Part shown: piece after piece, positions 1 through 11,756 of the stretch
Numbering within the stretch: position 1 is the first letter of the stretch
Layout of the letters: every line of letters starts with the position of its first letter
Assembly (NCBI GenBank): GCA_019843655.1
Contig: JACDQD010000006.1
Coordinates: 4,766,034-4,830,033, forward strand
Length of the DNA stretch: 64,000 nt
Reading direction: 5' to 3'
Source: Lethocerus indicus
Taxonomy: Eukaryota > Arthropoda > Insecta > Hemiptera > Belostomatidae
Made by a program: the position numbers and the translations under genes
The notes under the pieces: model-generated
Database searches by the model: none
What the model saw: only the letters and a program-made list of their open reading frames with translations
What the model was told of the DNA's origin: nothing

Positions 1-1763
1 AGAACACACAGTAAAATATTAAAATATTGTAGATTTAGTATCTCTACGAAAATTGTCTGTTACTGAGTATTTATTTCATTAGAAAAATCACCTCGACACA
101 TGACGGAGGTCGGAAAATTAAAAAAAGTAAAGAAAGAGCGAAACGGCGATGCGAATATATTTTTTGTGAATTAGCAAATAGGGAATGCAGCGAGGTGTAA
201 CATATGCGTTATTGACAGTCTGCGAACGGTGTCGATAAATGCGTTTGCCGAGAGCGGCTATCTCAGGCCACTCGGACAGATTGTTCAATCTAGGCTGCCC
301 GTTGGTATCCAACCTGGGCCTCCTTCTTTACGGATGCCCTCTAATCTTTGGAGACCCCGATTCACTGTAAGGAATAGATGATTTTCGAGGGGTCGCTTCC
401 GCGTGCCTCCTTCCAGATAAAGTCCCCTTTCGTCGAATTCAAAAACTTTTCTCGCTTTCGCTCATCAAGTCATTAATATAGTACGAATGTTTATTTGCAA
501 CGTACGATTCGCATTCATAGTCAGCGCGTTGCTTCGGATTTAATTTTTTCTAAATACGGAGGAATGATTGAACTAGAACGGTGTAATTTCTTTTTCGAAT
601 GAAATTCCGAATTTTTCTAAAATTCGGAACAAAAAAGGGCAAAGCGAGACCGCAGATTCTGTGTGGTTATTAAAATTTATTTTATTTTGATCCGTGATAA
701 TTATCGGTGTAAATATAAAATAAATATTTAAATGATACCTAATTATGGAAAAGAATTTATACGCCCTTTATACGTTTATTTTAATTGTACATGATAATAA
801 ATTGATAAATCCCCATAAATAAATTATGGCGATTTTACGATTACGAGTGACATTATAACGATTTATCTGAACTTGAAGTATCTGAAGACACAGTAACCCC
901 TACATAATATTATTTACATTTTTTCAAAGCATAGCATTATCCCAAACCTTCAACCATCCCATTATTTATTCCGCTTATTTAAATTTTGTAGGAATAGATA
1001 GTAGAATATAGATTGCCACAAATAATTTAAACCAGGTCACTAAGAATCGTTTCAAGAGTCGGGAATAAATGAACGGAAAGCAGCGTATCCTACGAATATC
1101 TCTCCTTAATTGTCAGAATTGTCTTTTTAATTGTCTTTTTTTTTTTTTTTCTTTCAATTCAAGCCAAAATCAGCAACCTCATATTGATATCTCTACAGCG
1201 GGTATGTTTCCAGAATATTTTCCAGAATATGGACTATGCATCGTACTTTGGATAACAATTGAAAGTTGAAATGGTTTGGTTAAACATCGTTATATCGGTT
1301 AGTTCATGAAGGTTATATTAAATTATCCTCAGTGTCATGACAGTGCGAAAGTGACTAACACCGCTACTGAAGATGGCGAGCAGCGAGAGGAGACAGAAAT
1401 ACACGAAAGAGGAGACAGATCGCAAATGGCGCATCACGTAGTTATATGGCAAATATTCTCATTTTTCGTATGTTGACTGATATAACTCGAATTATATTTT
1501 TACTATGTCAATATTACTGAATAAATGATTTTCTCTCTCTTCATTTTTAATGTTATTTAACAAAAAGTCGCTCCCTGAGAAACTAGAATAGAAATGACTC
1601 TTACTCGTGTCGCAGAATTATCTAATAATTAATAAATAAGTCAATAAATAAAACAAGTCAACACAAACAAGTGGACAAGTGGAACAAGTCAATAAATAAA
1701 AGCGAAAACAGTTAATTTGTCGTTTACTTAAAGGCATGAAAAGATTCGTTCACAAAGGAATGA
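1..1763. other. Intergenic DNA left of the cluster
   Basis: AT-rich sequence with no convincing gene. The open frames at 118-312 and 1069-1269 are short and lack coding character. A fragment of the MITE family lies at about 1341-1408. Confidence 0.5.
1341..1408 (-). mobile_element. MITE terminal inverted repeat fragment
   Basis: The stretch from the block CTAACACCGCTACTGAAG through GATGGCGAGCAGCGAGAGG and a GACAGAAATACAC-like end matches the right terminus of the complete element at 24876-25253. About 17 bases of the inner terminus are deleted, and no partner terminus lies nearby. This is a truncated relic. Confidence 0.7.
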
Positions 1764-3047
1764 TTAACGGTAGTTTTGGCAGCAAGTAGTAATGATGGGA
1801 TGGACGACCGACTTGCAGCAGCCCCCACAGCCACCACATCCTCCCCTGCAGGCACAACCACCACAACCACAGCCACAGCCACCACAACCACAGCCACAGC
1901 TACAACCACCACAACCACAGCCTCCCCTGCAGCTACAGCCGCTACAGCCACTACAGGTTCCCTTGCAGCGACAGCCGCCACAGCCACCACAGCCTCCCTT
2001 GCAGCGACAGCCGCCACAGCCACCACATCCTCCCCTGCAGCCACAACCACCACAACCACAGCCACAGACACCACAACCACAGCCACAGCTACAACCACCA
2101 CAACCACAGCCTCCCCTGCAGCTACAGCCACCACAGCCACTACAGCTTCCCTTGCAGCGACAGACGCCACAGCCAACACAGCCTCCCTTGCAGCGACAGC
2201 CGCCACAGCCACCACAGCCTCCTTTGCAGTCACAGCCACCACAGCCGCCCAGCCACAGCCACAGCCCCAGCCGCCACAGCCCCCAGCCGCCACAAGCCGT
2301 TCCAGCCGCCACAACCTCCGAGGCCGCCAAAGCCCCTGTAGCCGCCATAATTTCCCAAGCCGTCAAAACATCCCAAGCCGCCAAAACCTTCCAAGCAGCC
2401 AAAAGCTGCCAAGCCGCCAAAACCTCCGTAGCCGCCGCCACCTCCCCAGCCGTCACTGTTGTAGCCGCAGGGCAAGATGGTGGAAAGAGCGCAAGAGTGT
2501 CCTCCGCTGCTACAGCCACGGCTGCCACAACCCACAACCACCTTGAAAGCAATAATAGAACCTTGGATTATTTTCTTTTTGGTTACCGAAAAACATGTAT
2601 TACCGGATGATTCAAACATGGACCAAGACATAGACATGTATTGCATCGACCGTTTTAAGGAAAGCATTATAAAACACGGAAAACTGAATATTAAATTAAG
2701 AGATATTTTAAAACGAAAAAATCTCCCCTGCGCAAGGTGAAGGAAAACATCTGAAACACATTTCATTTTATGCTATTTTTTATTAATAACATTCGTTATT
2801 CCAAAAAGGAGCTCTAGTCTACCTCAAAACCAGAGTAGACCTAGAGTAGTAGGCTGGAGTAGAACTAGCAGTTTCTGTGGTCGCGTTAGTGTCTGCGCTG
2901 CGTCTCCACTTGGCATTTTAAATATTCTTCGATATAATGAATGGATAACTGGCCTATCTAATTAAGTATTAAATCTAAATAGGTGTTGTGGCTTCTGAAA
3001 CTCACCTGGAGGAAGGCGAAGAGTAGTATAACTGGGGCGTACTTCAT
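1764..3047 (-). CDS. Secreted Cys-Gly-repeat protein (two exons, one frame break)
   Basis: Exon 1 (3047-3006) codes for signal peptide [14 protein letters not shown] and ends at a CAG/GTGAG donor in phase 0. Exon 2 (2541-1764) starts after TTTCAAG and reads [17 protein letters not shown], then Gly/Phe/Tyr-rich sequence, then a long Gly-Cys domain with [14 protein letters not shown] repeats. It ends [18 protein letters not shown], a tail shared with the neighbour at 4252-6239. The Gly-Tyr half and the Gly-Cys half lie in different frames, so a one-base shift is needed near 2290-2320. That is either a sequence error in low-complexity DNA or a real lesion. The Gly-Cys part contains a 63-residue tandem duplication. 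Mature length would be about 260 residues, with dense cysteines suited to disulphide cross-linking outside the cell. The family was not recognised. High-cysteine chorion proteins of moths are the closest analogy in composition and gene plan. Confidence 0.7.
1831..2208 (-). repeat. 189-bp in-frame tandem duplication
   Basis: Two near-identical copies, 1831-2019 and 2020-2208, differ by scattered substitutions. The unit is 63 codons, so the duplication keeps frame in the Gly-Cys domain. Each copy itself contains shorter repeats built on CAGCCACCACAGCC-like words. Confidence 0.75.
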
Positions 3048-3078
3048 GTTCTAAGTAGGTGATTTTCCCTGAGAATGA

Positions 3079-3106
3079 ACTGATCCCCGGCCCGATCCTT
3101 TTTATA
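3079..3106 (-). promoter_or_regulatory. TATA box and TCAGT initiator
   Basis: On the minus strand TATAAAAA lies at 3106-3099, and the arthropod initiator TCAGT lies at 3083-3079, about 25 bases downstream. The ATG of the Cys-Gly gene follows about 35 bases later at 3047. Confidence 0.75.
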
Positions 3107-4251
3107 GGGGGGTATTTCCTTTTGTCTTACGGAGGACGTTATTGGTCATATCGCCAACCGACCGGTAGATACAAATAAATTGGAGTGATCAACATTGTTG
3201 TGGGAGTTACTTATCTGGGCAGTGCCACTAAAAGGTTTGTTCCGTTTGAAGGTGCGAATACGATTATTTATATTTATTTTCGAGAGATAACGATTAATAA
3301 AACAATGAAACTTTTCAAGGTTTACGGCATTTCCTTCCACTACAGGAATCCATTTCGATCTGTCCAATTGATCATTACCACAGTAGAAAGCATCATGAGC
3401 AGAACTAGCTGAGGCGTTAAGAAGTCGATCTAGTCAGTTGATGTAAATTTTTTATGAATGTTTATGTATTATGATATATATTGTATATTATTTACTAATC
3501 AATTTATTATTTGTTAAGTACTTGCTAAGCGTTGATACAGCGTAAAACACAAAAACATTATGGCGCGTCACCGACCAACCTAAACGTCTTATTCATGTAT
3601 AAGTTATTCTGAAAAAAACTGTCACAGAACTTCCTTAGTGAGTTGAATTATCGCATTCAATCGCACGAAGTTTCGTGTGAGCGGCTTTTTCATGAAATAC
3701 GTCGACGCGACAGATCTTTCTGGAATTGCGACAGAAGCGGTGGGTTGACGATCGCCAGAAAAAATGTGATAACGACAGCAGTAATTCCAGACAGCGGTTG
3801 GCTGAATGTACAACGCTAAAAAATATTTAAGCTAATTTACTTTTCCCGGACCGGTCAAATGATCAAAAATTAAGGTGGAATGAGGCACAATGATTTGTCT
3901 TCATGTAATACATCTATCTGATTCATAAAGCACATCGTGAAATTACTATACTATATACTATATAGCAGCATTATATTTTACATTAACACAAGCGTAATTA
4001 ATTCCTAATTAGTCCCATTATTTGGTTTCAACGTACAACGTATATCTAGAAACATGATTATATTGTTCTGCAGTGTTATAATCCATTAAGGTCCGTTTAA
4101 CAAAATGTGGAACAAAGCGGGCTCACTCATACTGTCCACGTTGGGAAAAATTACTGCGGATAAATAAGGGTAAAGAATTGTAACATAATTGAAAAATTGA
4201 AACGTTTAATAAATATAAAAAAGTATAAAAAAGCGCTCGTTCGACCGAAGA

Positions 4252-6239
4252 TCAATGTTTACAACAGGTGATAATAGGATGGATAGTAGTTTTGCAGCAG
4301 GTGGGTAGACTGCAGAGGCATCCGGCAGCGGGAGGACAATGGCAGCCGCAGGGGCAGGCGCAGCAGGCCTTCAGCAGTTTACAGGGCAGGCAGGGACAGA
4401 GCTTGGCGCAGCCGCAACCGCAGCCGCAGGCACAAGCGGGCGGTGGAGGAGGAGGAGGCGGAGGCGCGACCTTGCAGGAACAGGCGCAGGGGCAAGGATG
4501 TTTGGGGCAGCCGCAGTGGTAGTGGCAGTGGTAGGGACAGTGGCAGTGATGGGAGGAACAACGGCAGGGACAGGAGCAGGGGCATGGGCAGGCGGGGGGC
4601 GGCGGTGGCGGGTTCTTGCCGCAAGAGCACTTGATCACTTTGGTGCACGAGGTCCCGTCCGGCGTCTTGTCGCAACAGCACTTGACCTCTTTGGTGCAGC
4701 AGGAGGCGTCGTCGGCCGGCTTGGGGCAGCAGTCGCAGCTGCAGGCGCAGTCTGCAGCCGGTGGGGGTGGCGGTGGTGCAGGCTTGCAGTCGGGGCACAG
4801 GTCCTCGCAGGCCACCTTAGAGCCGTCGGCCGGTGGACACTCGGCCGCGCAGACCGGAGTCAGCACCAGGTGGCTGTGCGGGATGACCGTCGTGCAGTCA
4901 TACGTCGTCGGTTTGTAAAAAATTCCGCACGGACCACACTCGACCATCTGGAATTAAAAATGAGACCTCAGTATATATTTTCTGCCGTCTATTATCTCAG
5001 ATACTTGACGTCGTCAATAGCATTCCATCAGTGAATCAGTTTCTGCGTTGTTAACATGACGGTTACAGTGCGCCAACCTAGCGGAAAGAAGATCGCGAGC
5101 GTGATGTCAATGGATTAATGAATAGTAGAGAAAAAACCGCGTGAAGTCGTATAATGAGAGCGAATGGACGAATAGTATGACCACAAACATCCATTTCCTT
5201 TAACGGCAGCTTCAATTTGGCGATTTAATTCGATTATAAGAAAAAGTATACAAACTTAACCATACTAGGCTACACACACTTAGTATATATAAGAAACCTG
5301 TTAAAAAAATTAATATCGATTAATTAACAATTTTCGAATCCAAGAGATGGAAAGTGAAAGTAGCAAAAATTGACGAGCTTATACAAAATTTGACTGACTT
5401 ATACTATAAGAGGCTTTTCGAAACAATTATCACCCTTCCTGCCTGAGATGTTTCCTGAGTTAGTAATCAAAAAATGTTCCAGAAACGCCGATTTAATTAG
5501 AACTCCTTCTACAGGTGGTATAGGAAAGACCCAAATGCTCAGAACTTTGTTTAGTACGTTAATCTGAGGGTCCTAAATCCTGGGTCTGTGGATCAAGAGA
5601 AAGAATCCATGTTGACGAAATTTCTTCCTGTAGTTTTTGTCTCATGTCAATACCGATGAAAGGTTTCTTTCCTGTTTCGTCCATTAGTGGGACCAATTTA
5701 GGTTATCGGTGCTCGGAAAATACTCTAAATGCTTTCTTCCTTGTCCCAAAGCAATGCACTTCGAATCTGAATATTCTACCGTCTCGTTTAATTGAACCTC
5801 AATTAATAAATCCAACAGAAGGATGGACAGAAGCATCTGGTTCTTTTTTCCCCAATCGAAGAGATTGCACTCTTCTCGTATGCGACAGAATCTGTGTCTG
5901 TACGTGACACAGTTCCTCCATGCGGTTGTCGAGCATTTTTATAGGCCGCATGAGAGAAAACCCCATTCTCGCACAGACATCTTAGCGGTTTCGTTAAATC
6001 TTAGACCGATGATTGGAAAAAAATGACTCGTTCCTCTTTCCCTCCGAGAATTTCCATTTTCTTCCAGTTGTACGCTCGTCGGACTCGGCAACCCAATCTC
6101 AATAGGACGTTTCCGAAAATACGCTGTTGGAAAAATGAAAAATGGGCGGAAACGCTGGGAATATTCTTAATTTCCAAATTACCTGATAGGAGGATGCGGT
6201 GAGAAGGAGGGACGCAAGCAGGAGCTTAGCTGCCGCCAT
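4252..6239 (-). CDS. Secreted Cys-Pro-rich protein (two exons)
   Basis: Exon 1 (6239-6183) codes for signal peptide MAAAKLLLASLLLTASSYQ and ends at CAG/GTAATT in phase 0. Exon 2 (4947-4252) follows an AATTCCAG acceptor and begins MVECGPCGIFYKPTTYDC. An N-terminal Cys domain is followed by blocks of 6-9 prolines alternating with CPCPCSCPCRC-like and CACGCGCGC-like runs. The protein ends CCKTTIHPIITCCKH, matching the tail of the gene at 1764-3047. Total length is about 250 residues and the frame is intact. The composition suggests a disulphide-linked extracellular structural protein, which is inference. The intron is about 1.2 kb. TATAAAT and TCAGT lie just upstream. The plus-strand open frames over exon 2 are shadows. 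Confidence 0.82.
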
Positions 6240-6257
6240 ATCGCCTAAGATGAGAGG

Positions 6258-6293
6258 ACTGATTCCCGAACCGGAGCCGATTCTCGATTTATA
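6258..6293 (-). promoter_or_regulatory. TATA box and TCAGT initiator
   Basis: On the minus strand TATAAAT is at 6293-6287 and TCAGT at 6262-6258, about 33 bases apart. The start codon of the Cys-Pro gene is at 6239. Confidence 0.8.
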
Positions 6294-6299
6294 GAATGG

Positions 6300-7640
6300 T
6301 AACCGGCGGCGGTATCACGTACATTAAGTGTCAATTCAGATATCTACAAGGATAGATGGAATGATAAAAATCGCTGCAACTGTATGTGAACGTGACCTTT
6401 TTCCTCTATCGGTGCCAATTCCCGCCGCCGCCCTGGCCGCAAGGCGAATGACCACACTGATTTACTTTTAATTGATGACCGACTATGATTTTTTTATCTC
6501 TTATTTAGTTCTATTATAATTTATAAAACCTACGGGAACACCGTTCCGCCCAGTAAAGAAAACAAACCTGCTGGGAATCGTTAATAATAATGGAAGAAAT
6601 TATTATAAAATATAAAACCACCGTCTTGTAAACACCATCCGACTTATGAAATGGCCAATTCAAAATTCTTAAATTTTAAATAAATTATAACGGAAAACTA
6701 TTAGATCGGTATGGATTAAATGAAGGATATTAAAAGAAAATCGAAACAACTAAGAGGTGGTGCACCTACATTAACCAATAAAGGAAGCACAATAAAAATT
6801 TAATCACGTTAATATCTATGGAATCCTTTCCCGTAATGTCATAAGAGCAAAAATAATCGGAGCAATGTAAACAAATTATTTAGGTTAATCCGATATGAAA
6901 TAAAATATTTCTTATTTATTAAATGCGGAAAGAGAAACAGTAGTACCGTTTGATGTTAGAAATTTAATATAATGTCTTGTTGATAACAATATTAAATGGT
7001 ATTGCAGAGAACGCTTATAAGACATATTATAAGCATATATTAATTAATTTAGTAACTGCAAAAATGCGGTAAATATAAATTAGGTAAGGGACGTAAAGAG
7101 GAAGCCTTCCGTAAAATGTCTTCTTATATGGAACATTAAAAATTATAAAATACCAGAATACTTAATTAAAATATGAGACATGCCAATTATGTGTATCTTT
7201 TGTTATTCCCTCGTTGTAAATATAATAGAAAAAAAACATTCAAATGAAATTAAATGGTTATCTCTGAACGGTATTATGTATGGCCCCGGTCAAAAATCAG
7301 ATGGAACACAGGGTCCGTGACTGTTACAATAAACACAACTTATCGGGGAAATCTCCGACGCAAGACAGGTATTATTACAAATAGCGTTAAAATATTTCAT
7401 CATTAATCCTTCCCATTTGTTTTATTTTTGGGCGTTCAGCTAAATTTATTATTTATTTTTCATGGCTCGGAGAATGATGCTGGCGACGATATTTAATGAA
7501 AATTATTCCAATGAGTGGTATACAAACAAGAATGCGTGGGTACCAAATTTCGAAGTGATTTATTGGCAGGTTTGCTAGCGTTCGGAATATATTGCATCTA
7601 CGATCTTCGATGTCCATTCTGTCCCACTGTTTGGTCCTGT
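6300..7640. other. Gene-free AT-rich intergenic DNA
   Basis: No exon-like open frame, signal-peptide exon or repeat array was seen in this stretch on either strand. Confidence 0.45.
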
Positions 7641-7643
7641 ATG

Positions 7644-7943
7644 CTAGAAAATTTTCGGCATAGTAGCATTAATGTAGTGATTAATAACGTGTAACGGGAC
7701 GGTGTAACGTCCTGTGAACCCATCTGTCAAGGATGTGGCCCTTAGGACCAAATATGGGAGTGGAGACGGATGACCACAAGAGTGATGATTTTCTGACATT
7801 ATGTTTGATTGCACTATTGTAATTGAGGATGCAATCAATGCAATTCTTAGACTTAATTCTAGAACATCTGGTAGATTACCAATAACCATTCCTTTATCTG
7901 ATAGCAGAACAGTTAAAAGCAGGGCTGTTATGTGTGCTTTCAT
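7644..7943 (-). CDS. Hypothetical small secreted or membrane protein
   Basis: A single open frame of 99 residues starts MKAHITALLLTVLLS, a plausible signal peptide. A second hydrophobic stretch follows (LELSLRIALIASSITIV, residues about 27-45), then a polar tail with one cysteine and N-x-S/T sites. Third codon positions are AT-rich, unlike the GC-rich cluster genes. There is no intron in the signal peptide. Weak TATA-like sequences lie upstream near 8020-8060. The family is not recognised, and it may be a chance open frame or an isolated exon. Confidence 0.25.
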   Translation of the reverse strand: MKAHITALLLTVLLSDKGMVIGNLPDVLELSLRIALIASSITIVQSNIMSENHHSCGHPSPLPYLVLRATSLTDGFTGRYTVPLHVINHYINATMPKIF

Positions 7944-8361
7944 ATTTCCCCAGTCGAAATTCAGCAGAATATTTAGGTAGGTTGTCATTTGCTGTCGTTG
8001 TTTTCTGATTATACTGCTGTAATTATACCGGTATAAAGGTTGAATTATTCACAGTTTATAACGGATGTCCAGTCTCGGGTGTCCCGACGGCGTGGAATTT
8101 CTATCTGGGTTACGCCTTTTTTGCCGCATTTCATTATCTTTCTCGATCGCCCGCCGTCGTCATCATGATCCCGGCATCAACAAAACAGCATTCCTGGAAG
8201 AAAAATGCGATACCTTCGTCGGTAAATCGGTCAACGAGTCAACGGTAAAACAAAATATTAACCATTTGCGCTGGACGAATAAACTGATTATACTTACAAG
8301 CTGCTACTATAAATATTAAAAGTACACGACTATATTCGTGGTTTTTATGTCACATTTCCAT

Positions 8362-8381
8362 TTGTAATACCGGTATTACAA
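8362..8381. repeat. 20-bp perfect palindrome
   Basis: TTGTAATACCGGTATTACAA is identical to its reverse complement. A shorter relative, TATACCGGTATA, lies near 8024-8035, and a 9-bp-stem hairpin lies at 8572-8593. Confidence 0.8.
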
Positions 8382-9105
8382 TATCCGCCTTATTCACCAA
8401 ATCAAACGTATGCTGAGTTATTACCGTGATTATAATTAACACCGGAATAGGAGGAATTTAAATATATTTCATTACAAATATAAATAAAATGTACCTGCAG
8501 TTTAATAAAATTATGAGTGAATTAGTAATTTATTTTTATGTTTTTTATCATTCGCGGAATATTCCTTCGCCTAAGGTTCCTATTGGAACCTTAATTTTTC
8601 ATAATCGAACTTACATTAGTCTATATTATTCGAAGTGTATAGTAATTTACCATTTTCCTTTATTAGCTCTCACCAAGGAAGGTTTGTAAACCTTATTATT
8701 AATAAGTCTATCCATAACACCTCTATTGGCTTGGAAAGTCACAGAAAACATATGAATGTTGGGATGTTTCGACGTTAAACCACCTTCGTCAGGTTGAATG
8801 AATGTTGAATGAACAACTCCTCATTAGGTCTGAAACTCATAAAAATAGATTTAATCATTTGAGCAATTCTTGAAATAATGCAGCCACAACAATTAGGTCA
8901 TCGCTGAGAATAGCTTCAACAGACGACCCATTTAGACAGAAATTGCAGTTCTTACATTTTGAACAGCGTTGCGACATTTATTTTTCAGACAAAAGCAATG
9001 TTTACTACGGCTTTAGTCAAACAGAAGTGCAAATAATTTATTCTAGAATTTATAAACAAATATCATTGTTTATGTATTTATATATCGCTGAATAAACTGT
9101 CAATA

Positions 9106-9960
9106 CTGTAGATTTTGTGTGTTACTGTCTCCTCTCGCTGGATTGGTCTTTTTCTAGATCGGTTTCGGCTGCTCGCCATCTTCAGGGGGCGCTAGTTTAT
9201 CGGTGCAAGTATACCCAATGAACTTTAGTTAAGTACATTTCCGCACCACCCTCAGGGGGCGCTAGTTTATCGGTGCAAGTGTACCCAATGAACTTTAGTT
9301 AAGTACATTTCCGCACCACCCTCAGGGGGCGCTAGTTTATCGGTGCAAGTGTACCCAATGAACTTTAGTTAAGTACATTTCCGCACCACCCTCAGGGGGC
9401 GCTAGTTTATCGGTGCAAGTGTACCCAATGAACTTTAGTTAAGTACATTTCCGCACCACCCTCAGGGGGCGCTAGTTTATCGGTGCAAGTGTACCCAATG
9501 AACTTTAGTTAAGTACATTTCCGCACCACCCTCAGGGGGCGCTAGTTTATCGGTGCAAGTGTACCCAATGAACTTTAGTTAAGTACATTTCCGCACCACC
9601 CTCAGGGGGCGCTAGTTTATCGGTGCAAGTGTACCCAATGAACTTTAGTTAAGTACATTCCCGCACCACCCTCAGGGGGCGCTAGTTTATCGGTGCAAGT
9701 ATGCCCAACGAACTTTAATTAACTAGATTACTAAAAATATACTTTTTTAAATAAATTTTGGTTCAACAGGAAAACTTTTATGATCGTAAATACACAATAG
9801 CAGATAGGTTTCCTGTCATATGTTTGGAAGTCAAAACCAAATAGTTGTGACCAGTTGTGTGATCAAATATATATTTCACGGATAATCCGACAGAGACAAA
9901 ATTAACAAAATCCCAGTACAAATGACAGTGACAGTGCAGTGAGGATGTGACATCCTCACC
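9106..9960 (+). mobile_element. MITE-family element carrying a minisatellite
   Basis: The left end (9106-9182) is the family terminus, from CTGTAGATTTTGTGTG through GGCTGCTCGCCATCTTCAG. It runs straight into a 70-bp tandem array (9183-9725). The segment that follows (about 9740-9947) is the reverse complement of the internal segment next to the terminus in the element at 35106-36235, ending in GACAGTGACAGTGCAGTGAGGATG. No right terminal repeat was found. The right edge is a 10-bp inverted repeat at 9939-9959. Confidence 0.7.
9183..9725 (+). repeat. 70-bp minisatellite, about 7.7 near-identical copies
   Basis: Units begin at 9183, 9253, 9323, 9393, 9463, 9533, 9603 and 9673, exactly 70 bases apart, and differ at only a few positions. 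Every unit contains CAGGGGGCGCTAG. Near-identity suggests recent expansion or homogenisation. Confidence 0.95.
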
Positions 9961-9999
9961 AAAATGATATTGGTGTGGATAACATTTTGTGAGACAGGG

Positions 10000-11756
10000 T
10001 GGCAGGACGTAAAAAAATCGTGACTCGTGTTATAGAACATTTACTCACTTTAACTCAGATTATCTTTATGACAATTATTATTAATACATCTCAAAGTTTG
10101 AATGTAAAATGATGATTACGTTAGCAAGAGTGATTATGTAACATTATTATGTAGGACGTATTTATTCATTCATCAATGAACGTTCCCACATTAACATTAT
10201 GTATGAAAAATAAAATCTCAATTAAATTAAATACACTGATGGGAACCATGATTAGTATCACTTCACAGTAATATTAATGAAAATAATAAGAACTAATTCT
10301 GGCAAATTTTTGATGTAATGGTTTTGTGTTTATATATATAAATGAAAACAGAATATGTAAATATTAATTAGTTTAGTCTACAAGAGAATTCTTACTTGGA
10401 AGGCATGTCAGTAGGATAATGATTCTCTTGAGCTTCGTACAGGTTGGGCCTGGCGTACCAACTGAAGAAAGCAACAGAACTTGTGACACGATACGGTTCT
10501 TATCAAAAATGTCGTATTTAAATAAGACATTTGTTACCGTGCATATTGGCGGGTAATAGTTCGTGCGATATCAGTGGCTACTGACCCGATAATTACATTT
10601 CCATTTTCGGTTGGCCCCGGAAGAGTACCGGCTATTTTTCGATGGCTGACAACCGCTCCTATAATTATAACATTGATTTGAGATATTCGAAGGAAATTAT
10701 TTTTATAATACTTGAAGGTCAACGATTGTAATATCTGAAAACCGGGCTGTCCGAGGCACGGTGTGACAATACACTTTTGGGACCTAAATTTATTCCTGTA
10801 TTATAAAAAAAAGGAAAATAAATACGGGGAAAACTTATCCAAATAGTACTCTCTTAATGTTTTTACATTTTGATGCGAAAAAATTTCCATAGGATCCGAA
10901 GAATAATGTTGATTTTGTGACATAACTAACAGCTTATTCTTTTAGCTCTTTCTTATTCTTTCGTTATAGTCACGATACGAAGTTTTATTGAGGAATTCAG
11001 TGTTACTAAAAGCACCTCCGGTGAAATATGGAAGTGGTATTCCGACTGAAGATTCGGACCCTGATGATGGAATCAGTTGAGAGTAGCGAAACGTCGGAAG
11101 CAGGCAGCACCGGAGAGAGCCCCAGAAGGAAAGGGCAACAACCCTTCCAGCGGAGCTCGTTCAGGTGGTTTCCATACACAAGTAATATATATTAATATAT
11201 GTATTCTTTTGAAAACAAAATTATGCTATGTTTGCTTTTATTTAATTATTAAGGTTCATAATAGCATAACAATAAAGATCCTCCTCCCGTTCATCACTAT
11301 GGTCCACGAAGGACTTGAATTAGCTCAAGTGCTACGTTACCCAACAATGTTGCAAGTGTTTGTGAGGAATGAAAACGCGTTTCGTTCCGGGATAATTTTT
11401 ATTTTCGGACAACATACCCAGTCCACCCTTCCAAAGTAAAAAATACTCGAGTGCCCTGTCCATGCAACCGCACAGATACGGATCATACTGTGTAAAACTG
11501 GATATCTCGGTCGAACATTTCCGCCGCGAATACCGATAACATTGTATTCCACCAGTTTCCAGTCGGCAAACCCAAGATTTCCCTAATTTTATTTATATAA
11601 TTAATAGGCAAAAATAAAACTCTTCTTTACCCGATAAGATTTTTGTCCCGCCGGTAACATCACGCGACGACGCCAATCGATCCCGGATAAAACAGTATTT
11701 TTCCATGTATGGGACGGACACTCCGTATCTGGAAGGCTTCCTGAAAATCGTGGCCG
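10000..11756. other. Intergenic DNA with a possible retroelement remnant
   Basis: No supported gene. Around 11040-11165 there is a GC-rich structured patch with CTGATGATGG and GCGAAACGTCGGAAG, of the kind often seen near retroelement ends. Confidence 0.35.

Noticed and set aside
1776..2610. Two long plus-strand frames rich in Gln/Pro and Thr/Ala opposite the Cys-Gly gene
   Set aside because: They are the complement of GGC/TGC repeats. The minus strand has the signal exon, splice sites, promoter and the conserved Cys tail.
4339..5034. Plus-strand Gly/Ala/Arg-rich frame of 231 codons
   Set aside because: It is a shadow of the Cys-Pro gene on the minus strand, with no start context or splice sites.
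9183..9725. CRISPR-like array
   Set aside because: The whole 70-bp unit is repeated with no variable spacers, in an insect nuclear genome. It is a minisatellite.
11061..11092. Hammerhead-ribozyme-like core (CTGATGA and GAAAC)
   Set aside because: The intervening bases do not form stem II, and the closing stem lacks the required bases next to the cleavage site.
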